NCBI GenBank assembly: GCA_937873575.1
Contig: CALMPK010000206.1
Location: forward strand, 1 to 58,169
From: an uncultured Hyphomicrobiaceae bacterium
Lineage (GTDB): Bacteria > Pseudomonadota > Alphaproteobacteria > Rhizobiales > Hyphomicrobiaceae
DNA length: 58,169 nucleotides
Direction: 5' to 3'
The notes under the pieces: generated by a model
Seen by the model: the letters and a program-made list of their open reading frames with translations, nothing else
What the model was told of the DNA's origin: nothing
Database searches by the model: none
Shown: positions 34,557 through 42,834 of the stretch, piece by piece
Layout of the letters: the number at the start of each line of letters is the position of its first letter
Position numbering within the stretch: the stretch's first letter is position 1
Position numbers and translations under genes: made by a program

Positions 34557-36710
34557 ATGGCCCGAGCCAAGAAGAAGCCCGTCCTCGAATTGATCGAGTT
34601 CTCGCGGGCGCGCGACATCCCCTTCAACCGCATTCGTCTGTCGAACGACAATGTGCGCGAAACCGACGTGGAAGCCGGTCTCGACGATCTCGCCGATGAC
34701 GTCGAACGCCGCGAAGATCTGATCCAGGGCATCAATGTCCGTGCTATTCTCGATGCTGACGGCAACGAGACCGGCGATTTCGAGACGCCCGCCGGCGGCC
34801 GCCGCTTCCGCGTGATAGCCCGCCTCGTCGAGAAAGGCCGCTTCGCCGAGGACGGCCTGATCCCCTGCATCGTGAAGAAGGCCAATGCCAAGACTTTGGC
34901 GGTCGACGACTCGCTCGCCGAAAACACGTTCCGGCTTGCCCTTCATCCGCTCGACCAGTTCAAGGCGTTCAAGCGGATGGTCGATGGCGGCATGACCAAA
35001 GCGGAGGTCGCGAGTGCTTATTTCACTACGGAGCGCTATGTCGATCAGCGCCTCGCGCTTGCCAAGGTCTCGCCCACGCTCCACCAGGTCTATGCCGAAA
35101 ACGGCATGACGCTCGCGACGCTGGAGGCGTTCACCGCCCACCCGGATCACGCGCGCCAGGAGCAGGTCTGGGATGCCATCAGGCAGTCCCATTATCGCGA
35201 GCCCTGGCGCATCCGGAACATGCTGACCGAGACCAGCGTCGCCGCCTCCGACAAGCGCGCCCGCTTCGTCGGCCTCGACGCCTACGTGGCGGCGGGCGGC
35301 CCGCTCTTGCCGCGCTATCTCTTCGATGACGACGAGGAAGGCTGGCTGGACGACGTGCCGCTCCTCGATCGACTGGTCACGGAGAAGCTGAAGTCCGTCG
35401 CCGAGGAGATAGCCGCCGAGGGCTGGAAGTGGATCACGGTCGATCTCGAGCTTCCTTACGGCTACGACTACGACCTTCGCGCGATCACCCCCACCTTCGC
35501 CGAACTAACCGGTGAGGAGCGGGCCGCTCGCCAGACGCTCCGCGACGAATATGACCGGATCGAAGCCGAACATGAAGCCGACGACGAGCTGCCGGACGAA
35601 ATCGATCAGCGCCTCGGCGAGATCGAAGAGCAGCTCGAAGCCTTCGAGCGCCGCCCTGCCATCTTCGATCCCACCGACATCGCCATCGCCGGCGTCTTCG
35701 TCACCGTAGATGAGGATGGCGAACTCGTTGTCGATCGCGGCTGGGTCCGTCCGGAGGACGAGCCGACCGCGACCGTCGAAGGCAAAACGCCGGAGATCGA
35801 GGGCGACGGGGATGCGGGCGGGGTTTCCGCGCCCGACGTCCGGCACACCGCCATCACGGTCGGCGGTCAGCCGGTCGAGTCCGACGAGGAAGAAGACACG
35901 ATCAAGCCTCTTCCCGAACGTCTCGTGGCAGAGCTGACGGCGCATCGCACCGTGGCGCTGGCCGATGCGGTGGCCGCCAATCCGCACATCGCCATGACGG
36001 CGCTCCTGCATCGGCTCGTGCGTGATCGCTTCAAGCAGTCCACGAAAGGCTCAGCCGTCCGGGTTTCCGTCCAGGAGGTATATTTCCCTGAGCAGGGCAT
36101 CGACCTCAAGGACAGCCCTTATGCGAAGTCGGTCGCCGAGCGGCACGCGGGATGGAAGGCGGACGTGCCAACCGATCCCGATGCGCTGTGGGATTGGCTG
36201 GACGCGCTCGATGACGCCAGCCGCATGGCGCTACTCGCTCATTGCGTCTCGTTCGGCATCAACGCGCTCTACGAGCGGCCGAATCCGCACAGCGCGACCG
36301 GTATTTCCGAATACGACCTTCGGAACCGCATGACCGAAGCCGACCGCCTTGCACGCGCGACCGGGCTCGACATGGCGGAAGCCGGTTTCCGGCCGACCGT
36401 CACGAACTACCTCGGCCGCGTAACCAAACCTCGCATCCTCGACGCCGTTCACGAGGCGCTTGGTGAGGAGAATGCCCGCCTGATCGACCATCTGAAAAAG
36501 GCCGACATGGCGCGGGAGGCCGAACGTCTCCTTGCCGACTCCGGTTGGCTGCCGGAACCGCTTCGCCTCCTCGTTGAGGAACCGGGCGTCGAGACCCCGG
36601 TGGATTCCGACGAGGACGACGTCGCCCTGCCGGAATTCCTCGCCGGTGACGATGACGCGGGCGCGACCGATGCGACCGACGATCCGGCGGTTCTCGTCGC
36701 CGCCGAATGA
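34557..36710 (+). CDS. parB: Large ParB/KorB-like DNA-binding protein
   Basis: 717 aa. The ParB N-terminal domain (about residues 15-125) has IRLSNDNVRETDVEAGLDDLADDV, TPAGGRRFRVIARL (GxRR-type box) and AENTFRLALHPLDQFKAF. A helix-turn-helix follows: MTKAEVASAYFTTERYVDQRLALAKV (about 145-170). The long acidic C-terminal half (about 300-717) has no domain I recognise. ICE-encoded ParB-like proteins of this size may serve partition or regulation. It carries leader copy B. Two terminators follow. Confidence 0.85.
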   Translation: MARAKKKPVLELIEFSRARDIPFNRIRLSNDNVRETDVEAGLDDLADDVERREDLIQGINVRAILDADGNETGDFETPAGGRRFRVIARLVEKGRFAEDGLIPCIVKKANAKTLAVDDSLAENTFRLALHPLDQFKAFKRMVDGGMTKAEVASAYFTTERYVDQRLALAKVSPTLHQVYAENGMTLATLEAFTAHPDHARQEQVWDAIRQSHYREPWRIRNMLTETSVAASDKRARFVGLDAYVAAGGPLLPRYLFDDDEEGWLDDVPLLDRLVTEKLKSVAEEIAAEGWKWITVDLELPYGYDYDLRAITPTFAELTGEERAARQTLRDEYDRIEAEHEADDELPDEIDQRLGEIEEQLEAFERRPAIFDPTDIAIAGVFVTVDEDGELVVDRGWVRPEDEPTATVEGKTPEIEGDGDAGGVSAPDVRHTAITVGGQPVESDEEEDTIKPLPERLVAELTAHRTVALADAVAANPHIAMTALLHRLVRDRFKQSTKGSAVRVSVQEVYFPEQGIDLKDSPYAKSVAERHAGWKADVPTDPDALWDWLDALDDASRMALLAHCVSFGINALYERPNPHSATGISEYDLRNRMTEADRLARATGLDMAEAGFRPTVTNYLGRVTKPRILDAVHEALGEENARLIDHLKKADMAREAERLLADSGWLPEPLRLLVEEPGVETPVDSDEDDVALPEFLAGDDDAGATDATDDPAVLVAAE

Positions 36711-36720
36711 TGCGCTCCAG

Positions 36721-36742
36721 CGGGGCGGCTTCGGTCGCCCCG
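36721..36742 (+). terminator. Terminator after parB
   Basis: CGGGGCG-GCTTCGGT-CGCCCCG (7-bp stem) followed by ATTTTCCTT, 10 bp past the stop. Confidence 0.75.
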
Positions 36743-36766
36743 ATTTTCCTTCCCCTTCCACTCCAA

Positions 36767-36803
36767 GGCCCGGCATCCCGCCGGGCCGTTTTCGTTTCAG
36801 GAG
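36767..36803 (+). terminator. Terminator-like hairpin fused to a ribosome site
   Basis: GGCCCGGC-ATCCC-GCCGGGCC, then GTTTTCGTTTCAGGAG. The U-tract runs directly into the CAGGAG that serves the next gene. The same layout recurs at 37327 and 42792, so it may act as an attenuator. Confidence 0.65.
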
Positions 36804-36812
36804 ACCTTGTTC

Positions 36813-37289
36813 ATGTCCGCTGCTCTCATCTTCGACGTCGCGCCGCTCGGTTCACTCGTCGCCTATTCCGACGGTACGGCCAAGCCGCCGGCTCGTTTCA
36901 CCAGGAAACTCGCTGCGTGGGAACGCCGTAACGGCGCCGGCCGCCTCGTGCGCAAGGAGCCGGCCCGCGAGCGGCCGACCTATTCGAGCCCGCCATGCTT
37001 CACGCTGCACGAAGGCGATTTCGGTGAGGGTGGCATCATCCTCGTTACGATCATGCGGACTTACGGCATCGACAGCGACCTCACTTTCCGCGTGGTCGAG
37101 CGACCGAAGGTCGGCCAGGTACGCGTGCTGCAGCACGTCGGCGAAAACGCCGAGCTGATCCACCTCGCGCAGAACCGCGAAGCCGCTGAGCTCTGGCTGG
37201 CGAAGGCCGGATACAGCCGCGCCCGCCTCGAAGAGGTGACGGCCGACGAGATCGGCGCCGATGACGTTGAAGGTCGGGCAGCCGCCTGA
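36813..37289 (+). CDS. Hypothetical conserved ICE protein
   Basis: 158 aa, ATG 36813 with CAGGAG upstream (a TTG 6 nt earlier is less likely). It starts MSAALIFDVAPLGSLVAYSDG. A basic middle part RKLAAWERRNGAGRLVRKE precedes a segment FTLHEGDFGEGGIILV. No domain recognised. It lies in its own small unit between two hairpins. Confidence 0.65.
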   Translation: MSAALIFDVAPLGSLVAYSDGTAKPPARFTRKLAAWERRNGAGRLVRKEPARERPTYSSPPCFTLHEGDFGEGGIILVTIMRTYGIDSDLTFRVVERPKVGQVRVLQHVGENAELIHLAQNREAAELWLAKAGYSRARLEEVTADEIGADDVEGRAAA

Positions 37290-37326
37290 TCAGCGACGGC
37301 GAGCCAGACAGGCGATTTCATCTTTC

Positions 37327-37375
37327 GGCCCGGCTCTCCACAGGAGACCGGGCCTTTTCCTGTTTCAGGAGGCTA
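37327..37375 (+). promoter_or_regulatory. Hairpin plus ribosome site whose gene has been lost
   Basis: GGCCCGG enclosing TCTCC/GGAGA, then CCGGGCC and TTTTCCTGTTTCAGGAGG. After the ribosome site the sequence reads CTACCATACG instead of a start codon and gene. The leader is thus cut at its ATG, which marks the left edge of the inserted cargo block. Confidence 0.6.
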
Positions 37376-37385
37376 CCATACGTTC

Positions 37386-37456
37386 ATAGGCGATGAGCCG
37401 GAGATGCTGCCCGCCATTCACGGTGAGCTAGGAGTGATCGAAATCGACGGGCTGTT
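37386..37456 (-). pseudogene. Remnant of a second MmyB-like regulator gene (3' end)
   Basis: About 71 bp that match, at roughly 78 percent by eye, the 3' end of the regulator gene at 38338-38408. On the minus strand it reads QPVDFDHS, a stop (TAG), then LTVNGGQHLRLIAYE, against QPVEFEHTSLTVDGGQHLRLVVYA in the intact gene. A decayed relic from an earlier cargo gene or from recombination. Confidence 0.7.
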
Positions 37457-37613
37457 ACGATACCAACCGAACCGATGCGCAGTGGGAGCCGGTCGCGCCG
37501 CCTATGATCCCGGACGTCTGGCCCGAAGCACCAGGCTTCCGTCCAACCCAAGGCTTGGCGAGACGGCCCAAAAACCTTCCTGGCACGGGACGAGGCGTTC
37601 GCCGCGATGTGGT

Positions 37614-38309
37614 TCAACTCGCTCCATCGGCGATTACTGCCGCAAGAAGCTCGGGATGTGTGAGCATTGCATCATGTGGCGCATCGATCTCGACATAACG
37701 CCAACCATCGGCGCGGGCGCGAAATGCCGATCGCTCCAGAAGAGCGCCAGGGGCCTGCGTGCAACGGATATAGGTCCTGTCTGGAACCGAGAGCGGCGGC
37801 AGGCGGATCGGCTCGAAATAGGTTCCGACCGGCTGCGCCGTGAGCCGTTCATCGACCCATGCACGGTCCGCATCGGCAACGCCGAAATTGACCGATGGTA
37901 ACGGCGGAATATGCCAGTTCTCATCGCGCGATGCATGGGCCGTGTAGGCCTCGATCAGGTGCGGCGCGTGGTCGAGGAGTTTTTCGCCATCTTGCGGCAG
38001 GAAGGCGTCGAGCAGAACGAGATGGGATACGAGATCGCCAAGCCGGGCGGCGGCGGCTGTTGCCGGGAAACCACCATAGCTATGTCCCACCATCGTGATG
38101 GCTTTCCAGCCGGAAGCTCGAACATGGGCGATGACGTCCTCGATATGGGCGGACAGATCGATCTGCCGGGACAAGAGATCGGCGCGTTCGGCAAGGCCGG
38201 ACAAGGTGAGCGCGCCGGCATCGTGCCCCGCCGCGCGGAGGTGATCGATCACCCGCTGCCAGCACCAGGCGCCATGCCATGCACCATGAATAAGGACGAA
38301 GGCAGTCAC
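37614..38309 (-). CDS. Alpha/beta-fold hydrolase
   Basis: 231 aa, GTG start overlapping the regulator stop (GTGA). It opens TAFVLIHGAWHGAWCWQRVIDHL (oxyanion loop). The nucleophile elbow GHSYGG is at about residue 78, with an aspartate in LLDAFLPQDG and the catalytic His in EIDAPHDAMLTHPELLA near residue 213. Resembles small carboxylesterases of the methylesterase/hydroxynitrile lyase type; the substrate is unknown. Co-transcribed with the upstream regulator and divergent from an MFS exporter, suggesting detoxification. Confidence 0.82.
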   Translation of the reverse strand: MTAFVLIHGAWHGAWCWQRVIDHLRAAGHDAGALTLSGLAERADLLSRQIDLSAHIEDVIAHVRASGWKAITMVGHSYGGFPATAAAARLGDLVSHLVLLDAFLPQDGEKLLDHAPHLIEAYTAHASRDENWHIPPLPSVNFGVADADRAWVDERLTAQPVGTYFEPIRLPPLSVPDRTYIRCTQAPGALLERSAFRARADGWRYVEIDAPHDAMLTHPELLAAVIADGAS

Positions 38310-39109
38310 GATGCGTCCTCCGACCCATCGACCCGCGCATAGACGACGAGCCGCAGATGCTGCCCGCCGTCGACGGTGAGCGAGGTGTGCTCGAACTCCA
38401 CAGGCTGTCCCTCCACCCTGATCGTGAGTGTTCCCGTGCAGGGCGCATGAACGTCCTGATCGCGCCACCAGCCCTTGAACTCAGGCGAAGCCGCTTCCAG
38501 CTCCGCGATCAGTCCCTTGGCGTCAGCGTCATCGCGCGCGGCCGCGAAATCGCGGCGGAAGCTGGCGAGCATGGCCGGGGCCTGTGTTTCCCAATTGACG
38601 AAGGCATCGCGCAAGGCCGGATCCGTGAACAGCAGCCAAAGGAGATTGCAGCGCCCGGAGACGTGTCGGCCGAAGCCGAACAGGCAGTCGGCGGATGGGT
38701 TGAAGGTCAACACGTCCCATCGCAGGTTGATGATGTAGGCTGCATGAGGCGCAAGATCGTCCACCAGCCTGCCAGCCAGTGAGGGCACGGTGCAGAAGGT
38801 CTTGCCGGGCTCCGCTGGCGGGCGCTCGTGGGCAAGCAGGAACAGGTGTCGCCGCTCAGCCGCATCGAGCTTTAGAACGCGGGCGAGATTGTCGAGGAAG
38901 TCGGCGGACACGCCGATCTCGCGCCCCTGTTCGAGCCATGTATACCAGGTGACGCCGACGCCTGCGAGCGCCGCCACCTCCTCGCGCCGCAGCCCCGGCG
39001 TGCGCCTGCGCCTGCCGCCGGGCAGACCGGCATCTTCCGGCGTCAGCCGCTCCCGGCGGGTTCGCAGGAACCCCGCCAGTTCGGATCGGGTGCGGTCAAG
39101 TGCGCGCAT
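38306..39109 (-). CDS. XRE-family regulator with MmyB-like ligand-binding domain
   Basis: 267 aa. The N-terminal HTH is PGLRREEVAALAGVGVTWYTWLEQGREIGVSADFLDNLARVL (about residues 38-79). The C-terminal MmyB-like domain (about 95-260) has the family pattern YIINLRWDVLTFNPSADCLFG. Such regulators bind small hydrophobic ligands and control adjacent enzymes or transporters. It is divergent from an MFS exporter gene (97-bp gap with GTAAC repeats) and translationally coupled to the hydrolase. Confidence 0.87.
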   Translation of the reverse strand: MRALDRTRSELAGFLRTRRERLTPEDAGLPGGRRRRTPGLRREEVAALAGVGVTWYTWLEQGREIGVSADFLDNLARVLKLDAAERRHLFLLAHERPPAEPGKTFCTVPSLAGRLVDDLAPHAAYIINLRWDVLTFNPSADCLFGFGRHVSGRCNLLWLLFTDPALRDAFVNWETQAPAMLASFRRDFAAARDDADAKGLIAELEAASPEFKGWWRDQDVHAPCTGTLTIRVEGQPVEFEHTSLTVDGGQHLRLVVYARVDGSEDAS

Positions 39110-39206
39110 GGCTTAGCCTATGACAGAAAGTAACAGCATAAGAGGGTAAATTGTAACCGAATGAAGTTCATGGAATCCCTACTGCGTCATTACCAGAGGA
39201 CGCAAG

Positions 39207-40676
39207 ATGAATTCCGACGCCTGCACAGCCGAACCGCTTTCTTCCGTATCTGCTGAGACCACCCGACGGCCGCCATGGCTCGGTTTGTCGATCCTGCTGC
39301 TTGCGGGGTTCGTGACGATCTTCGACCTCTTCGTGGTCAATGTCGCCATTCCATCCATGCAGGCAGAGCTTGGAGCGAGCCTGTCGCAGATCGGTTTCAT
39401 CGTCGCGGGTTACGAGCTGGCCTTCGGCGTCCTTCTCGTCACGGGCGGAAGACTTGGCGATCTTTACGGACGACGGCGGCTGTTCATGGTCGGCATGGCG
39501 GGTTTCACCTTGGCGTCGTTCCTCTGCGGGATTGCACCGACCGTCGAGGTGCTGATCGGTGCGCGGGTAGCGCAGGGGCTGGCGGCGGCTCTGCTCTTCC
39601 CGCAGGTCTATGCCTCGATCCGCGTGAACTTCTCCGGCGACGACAGCCGCCGCGCCTTCGGCTTCTTCGGCATGACGCTCGGCCTTGCCGCCATCGCCGG
39701 GCAGATCGTCGGCGGGTTTCTCGTAGAAGCGAACATCCTCGATCTCGGCTGGCGCACCATCTTCCTCATCAACGTGCCCATCGGGGCCATTGCAATGCTG
39801 ATGGCACGCTTCATCCCCGAAACGATTTCCCCCGACCGCCCGGCGCTAGACTGGCCGGGCGTGGCGCTGGTCAGCCTCGGTCTGACGCTCTTGCTCGTGC
39901 CGCTGATCGAAGCCCCGAGCTATGGCTGGTCGCTCTGGAGCTTTCCCGCGCTCGCCGCGGCCGCCATCCTGCTTGTCGCCTTCTATCGTCATCAGGAATG
40001 CCGCCGCAAAGCCGGCCACCAGCCGCTGGTGGACATGGCGCTGATGCGCCAGCCGCGCTTCGCGCAAGGCGGTCTTTTGGTGCTGCTGATTTATTCGACG
40101 GCTTCCTCCTTCTTTCTCTGCTTCGCGCTTCTGGTGCAGACCGGCTTCGGTCTCAGCCCATTCGAGGCCGGCAGCGTCTTTGTCCCGTGCTCCATCGCAT
40201 TCGTAATCCTCTCACTCAGCGCACCGCGCCTCGTCGCGCGCTTCGGAACACCCGCGATCGCCGCAGGGGCGCTGGTCTATGCAGTCTCGTTCGGCGTGCT
40301 TATCGGCCAGGTCTGGATCACCGGGGCCGATCTCGTCGTCGCGCATCTCATCCCGGCACTGATCGTCATCGGCGGAGCGCAGGCAATGATAATGACGCCG
40401 CTGCTCAATCTCGTGCTCGGCTTTGTGGAGGAGCAGCAGGCCGGCATGGCGTCAGGCGTCATCTCGACTCTCCAGCAGGTTGGCGCGGCGCTGGGCGTGG
40501 CCGCTGTCGGCATCCTCTTCGGCATAGGGCTAGAGACGGGATCGGACGGACAAGCCGCGCTCTACGCTTCGGCCTTCGTCTCGGCCATGAGCTACAACGT
40601 CGCCGCGGCCATCATCGCCGCCGTTCTGCTGTTGCGCCTCGCAGTCCACGGACGCCAGACAAATCTGGCCTCATAA
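39207..40676 (+). CDS. MFS transporter, DHA2 (EmrB/QacA) drug exporter family
   Basis: 489 aa with about 14 hydrophobic segments. DHA2 motifs are LFVVNVAIPSMQAELGAS near residue 45, GRLGDLYGRRRLF (motif A, about 90-102) and RVAQGLAAALLFPQ. A proton-driven exporter of small organic toxicants. The start ATG has AGAGGACG upstream. Divergent from the MmyB-like regulator, its likely controller. Confidence 0.9.
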   Translation: MNSDACTAEPLSSVSAETTRRPPWLGLSILLLAGFVTIFDLFVVNVAIPSMQAELGASLSQIGFIVAGYELAFGVLLVTGGRLGDLYGRRRLFMVGMAGFTLASFLCGIAPTVEVLIGARVAQGLAAALLFPQVYASIRVNFSGDDSRRAFGFFGMTLGLAAIAGQIVGGFLVEANILDLGWRTIFLINVPIGAIAMLMARFIPETISPDRPALDWPGVALVSLGLTLLLVPLIEAPSYGWSLWSFPALAAAAILLVAFYRHQECRRKAGHQPLVDMALMRQPRFAQGGLLVLLIYSTASSFFLCFALLVQTGFGLSPFEAGSVFVPCSIAFVILSLSAPRLVARFGTPAIAAGALVYAVSFGVLIGQVWITGADLVVAHLIPALIVIGGAQAMIMTPLLNLVLGFVEEQQAGMASGVISTLQQVGAALGVAAVGILFGIGLETGSDGQAALYASAFVSAMSYNVAAAIIAAVLLLRLAVHGRQTNLAS

Positions 40677-41139
40677 TCTGACGATGCGCCGTCAGACGGA
40701 AACCACATCGGGCCGACGATGTGCAGGCGTTCATGCTGATCGCACAGGAATATTGCGCCTGTAGGGGCCGGATCGAAATAATAGCGTCCTTGGCCGGAGA
40801 CGACACACCAGCGGCCAATCTCGCGTTCGACACTCCGGCGCCATCGACCACGCGGATGGCTGGCAACGGTGCAGCGGCGGCCCGGAACATTCGTCCTTCC
40901 CTGGATCAGCATGGCGACAAGGCTGACGGGCGGTGCATCTCGCACAGAGGCTGGCGGCTCCCGTCACCGGCAAGACACCACCCCCGCTTCCATTCGCTAA
41001 CCTTGGTCCGATCCGGGTCTTGTTCAATCAACCCGTGAAGGGTCGGCTTACGCAAGCGTGCCGCCCTCGGGGATTCGGAAAGAGTCCGAACGCCCGAGGG
41101 TGATTGCAGCCCCGGTCAGACACTTCGGGCGCCTGTCGC
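40677..41139. other. Intergenic stretch at the right side of the cargo block
   Basis: About 460 bp. A minus-strand frame (40945 down) contains RWCVVSGQGRYYFDPAPTGAIF but matches no family I know and runs into the MFS gene. Probably a decayed gene remnant. The junction back to island backbone lies somewhere near 41000-41040. Confidence 0.5.
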
Positions 41140-41158
41140 GCGGGGGACGGTCCCCCGC
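41140..41158 (+). promoter_or_regulatory. CGG-triloop hairpin leader of the 54-aa gene
   Basis: GCGGGGGA-CGG-TCCCCCGC, perfect 8-bp stem, ending 24 nt before the start codon; ribosome site CAGGAG follows. Confidence 0.7.
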
Positions 41159-41182
41159 CTCCACAGACAGGAGCCGAAACCC

Positions 41183-41347
41183 ATGTCCTACGCAGACGCC
41201 ACCGCCTTCGCCACCAGCCTCGCCGCCACCCTGATGGTCTCGATCGTCGTGTTCCAGGCCGGGGACGGCACCCACGGCGCCGCACCGGCCGGCGAGTTCG
41301 ACGGCGACGAAGACATGATCGAACTCGAAATCGACCCTTGGCAATGA
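41183..41347 (+). CDS. Small membrane protein, 54 aa
   Basis: ATG 41183 to TGA 41345-41347. One hydrophobic helix near the N-terminus (AFATSLAATLMVSIVVFQAG) and an acidic tail (EFDGDEDMIELEIDPW). CAGGAG lies 8 nt upstream and a strong hairpin ahead of that. Composition and ribosome site support a real gene; function unknown. Confidence 0.6.
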   Translation: MSYADATAFATSLAATLMVSIVVFQAGDGTHGAAPAGEFDGDEDMIELEIDPWQ

Positions 41348-41478
41348 GGCGCTTGCGCCTCAACGACTGCCCGGATCGCCAGCGCGACCGGGCCTTCCAT
41401 CATGCGGCGGCAGACCGCCGCAAGCATCGGCGCCGGGCCATCGCCCCGGCAGGAGAGGAAGAGGTCGGGCCGGTTGGC

Positions 41479-41534
41479 CGTGACGGGTTGAAAGGTGGAG
41501 GAGAGGCTTCCGCCGCCCGTCGCGGAGTGATCCG
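41479..41534 (+). promoter_or_regulatory. Structured leader, copy C
   Basis: CGTGACGGG (41479-41487) pairs with CCCGTCGCG (41516-41524). Inner hairpin GGAGG (41497-41501), loop AGAGG, CTTCC (41507-41511, one G-U pair). GCGGAG ribosome site; ATG at 41535. Spacing between outer arms (37 nt start to start) is identical to copy B. Confidence 0.8.
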
Positions 41535-42188
41535 ATGACCCGTTCCCACCCTGAAACCTTCCGCTCGATCGGACAGGTTCTCGCCGGCCATGTGCTTCCC
41601 CGCCTTGAGCATGCGCAAAAGCGCCCGCTGCGCGTCTCCTGCCTTGGCACGATCAGCTATGACGGCGCCACCGAGGCCGATTGCGTGGACCGCAGCATCC
41701 CGATCGGCGAGGCCGCTTCGCCGCAGGACGCCATGGCGCTTGCGGCCACCCGCGTCGCGCGCGGCGACATCCGCGCCATGCCCGACGACACGCTGCGCTT
41801 CCGGCCGAGGCTCATCGTCGTGCAGGACAGCGCGTCCGGCCTGGTCCTCGCCGGTGAAATCCGCGCGGGCGTCATCCTCTGGCAGCAGCCCGTCGCCAGC
41901 AAGGCCGAAGCCACCCGGATCGTGCTCGATGCCACCCGCCTGCGCGGCAGGGCCTTCGCCGCCACCGGCCGGGGCGATCACGCCGCGGCCCGCGACCTCC
42001 GGTTCCAGGCCGCCCGGCTCGAAGCGCGACTGGTCGATCCCGTCTGGCGCGAGATCGCCGCCGAACTCCGGCTGCCCGAGGCGGCGTGCCCCCGCTTTCC
42101 CCAACCAACCTTTCCGGCCCGGCCATGCGCCGCGCGCCGATCCTATGGAGTTTCCCATGCCCAGATATGTCGTCAGCAAAGGCCATGA
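41535..42188 (+). CDS. Hypothetical conserved ICE protein
   Basis: 217 aa, starting MTRSHPETFRSIGQVLAGHVLPRL. The central part VVQDSASGLVLAGEIRAGVILWQQP looks like a beta-rich domain, followed by an Ala/Arg-rich helix. No family recognised. Its last 32 bp overlap the next gene in another frame, so the true C-terminus may be as drawn or reflect tight packing. Headed by leader copy C. Confidence 0.65.
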   Translation: MTRSHPETFRSIGQVLAGHVLPRLEHAQKRPLRVSCLGTISYDGATEADCVDRSIPIGEAASPQDAMALAATRVARGDIRAMPDDTLRFRPRLIVVQDSASGLVLAGEIRAGVILWQQPVASKAEATRIVLDATRLRGRAFAATGRGDHAAARDLRFQAARLEARLVDPVWREIAAELRLPEAACPRFPQPTFPARPCAARRSYGVSHAQICRQQRP

Positions 42189-42558
42189 CGCCTTCGCCTA
42201 CTACGAAACCGTGGTCGAGGCCGACACACCCGAACAGGCGCGACGCCTTGCCACCAGCCACAACTATGACGGCGAATGGCTCGCCACCGGCTATGTGCAG
42301 GAGTTCGACGACTACGAAATCGACGAGCACAGCGGCGTGCGCCTGCTCGAACCGCGCGAGACCATCGAAGCGTTTCAAACCATCACCGTGACGGCCCGCG
42401 AGCGCGACGCCGTGCTCGCCGGTCTTTCCACCCTTCAGCTTGCTCTTATCAATGGGCCGCTCGATCCGGTGTTCATGGACGACCTCACCAACAACGGCGC
42501 GCACGCCGGCCTCGAACTTCACGAGATCGACGAGCTGCGCCGACGCTTCAAGGTCTAG
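42157..42558 (+). CDS. Hypothetical protein
   Basis: 133 aa, MPRYVVSKGHDAFAYYETVVEADTPEQARRLA: an antiparallel-sheet-like start typical of small accessory proteins that modify inputs in plasmid regions. The acidic centre FDDYEIDEHSGVRLLE suggests a DNA-mimic-like charge but this is weak. ATGGAG serves as ribosome site. Overlaps the previous gene by 32 nt; the next starts 9 nt downstream. Confidence 0.65.
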   Translation: MPRYVVSKGHDAFAYYETVVEADTPEQARRLATSHNYDGEWLATGYVQEFDDYEIDEHSGVRLLEPRETIEAFQTITVTARERDAVLAGLSTLQLALINGPLDPVFMDDLTNNGAHAGLELHEIDELRRRFKV

Positions 42559-42567
42559 GAGGCGCCG

Positions 42568-42762
42568 GTGTACGCGACCTATCTCCGTCTCGACATTCTG
42601 GTCTGGGACAGCGACCGCGCCGTCATCCGGGCGGCGCGTCGCAAGCTGTCCCGCTCAGCCTGGAACGAGCCCCACAAGCGGGAGGCGCGAAAGCGCTTCT
42701 ATCGCGAGATGCTAGGCCACCACGCCGAGGCTCAGCGACTTGTGGCGCACTTCCGCCTCTGA
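42568..42762 (+). CDS. Hypothetical small basic protein
   Basis: 64 aa, GTG start preceded by AGGAGG. MYATYLRLDILVWDSDRAVIRAARRKL, then many Arg/Lys/His residues. Helical and basic. Found in the same strand and cadence as its neighbours; function unknown. Confidence 0.55.
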   Translation: MYATYLRLDILVWDSDRAVIRAARRKLSRSAWNEPHKREARKRFYREMLGHHAEAQRLVAHFRL

Positions 42763-42791
42763 CCACGACACCACCGTATCCATCGACCATC

Positions 42792-42829
42792 GCCCGGCCG
42801 TCGCGCCGGGCTTTCTCATTTTCAGGAGC
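42792..42829 (+). terminator. Terminator-like hairpin fused to a ribosome site
   Basis: GCCCGGC-CGTCGC-GCCGGGC, then TTTCTCATTTTCAGGAG directly before the next gene (ATG 42835). Same tail (TTTCTCATTTTC) as the hairpin after ssb. Confidence 0.65.
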
Positions 42830-42834
42830 CCGAC

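Noticed and set aside
37504-37698. Plus-strand frame with TDAQWEPVAP just upstream, resembling an IS5-type transposase start
   Set aside because: Only about 15 residues resemble the family and the rest does not; too weak to call an IS remnant.
40592-40945. 117-codon minus-strand frame at the end of the MFS gene
   Set aside because: Overlaps the MFS coding end and has no recognisable family; at best a remnant.
41590-42558. 322-codon frame covering two genes
   Set aside because: Its N-terminal two thirds is a shadow of the gene at 41535; only the part from ATG 42157 is supported.
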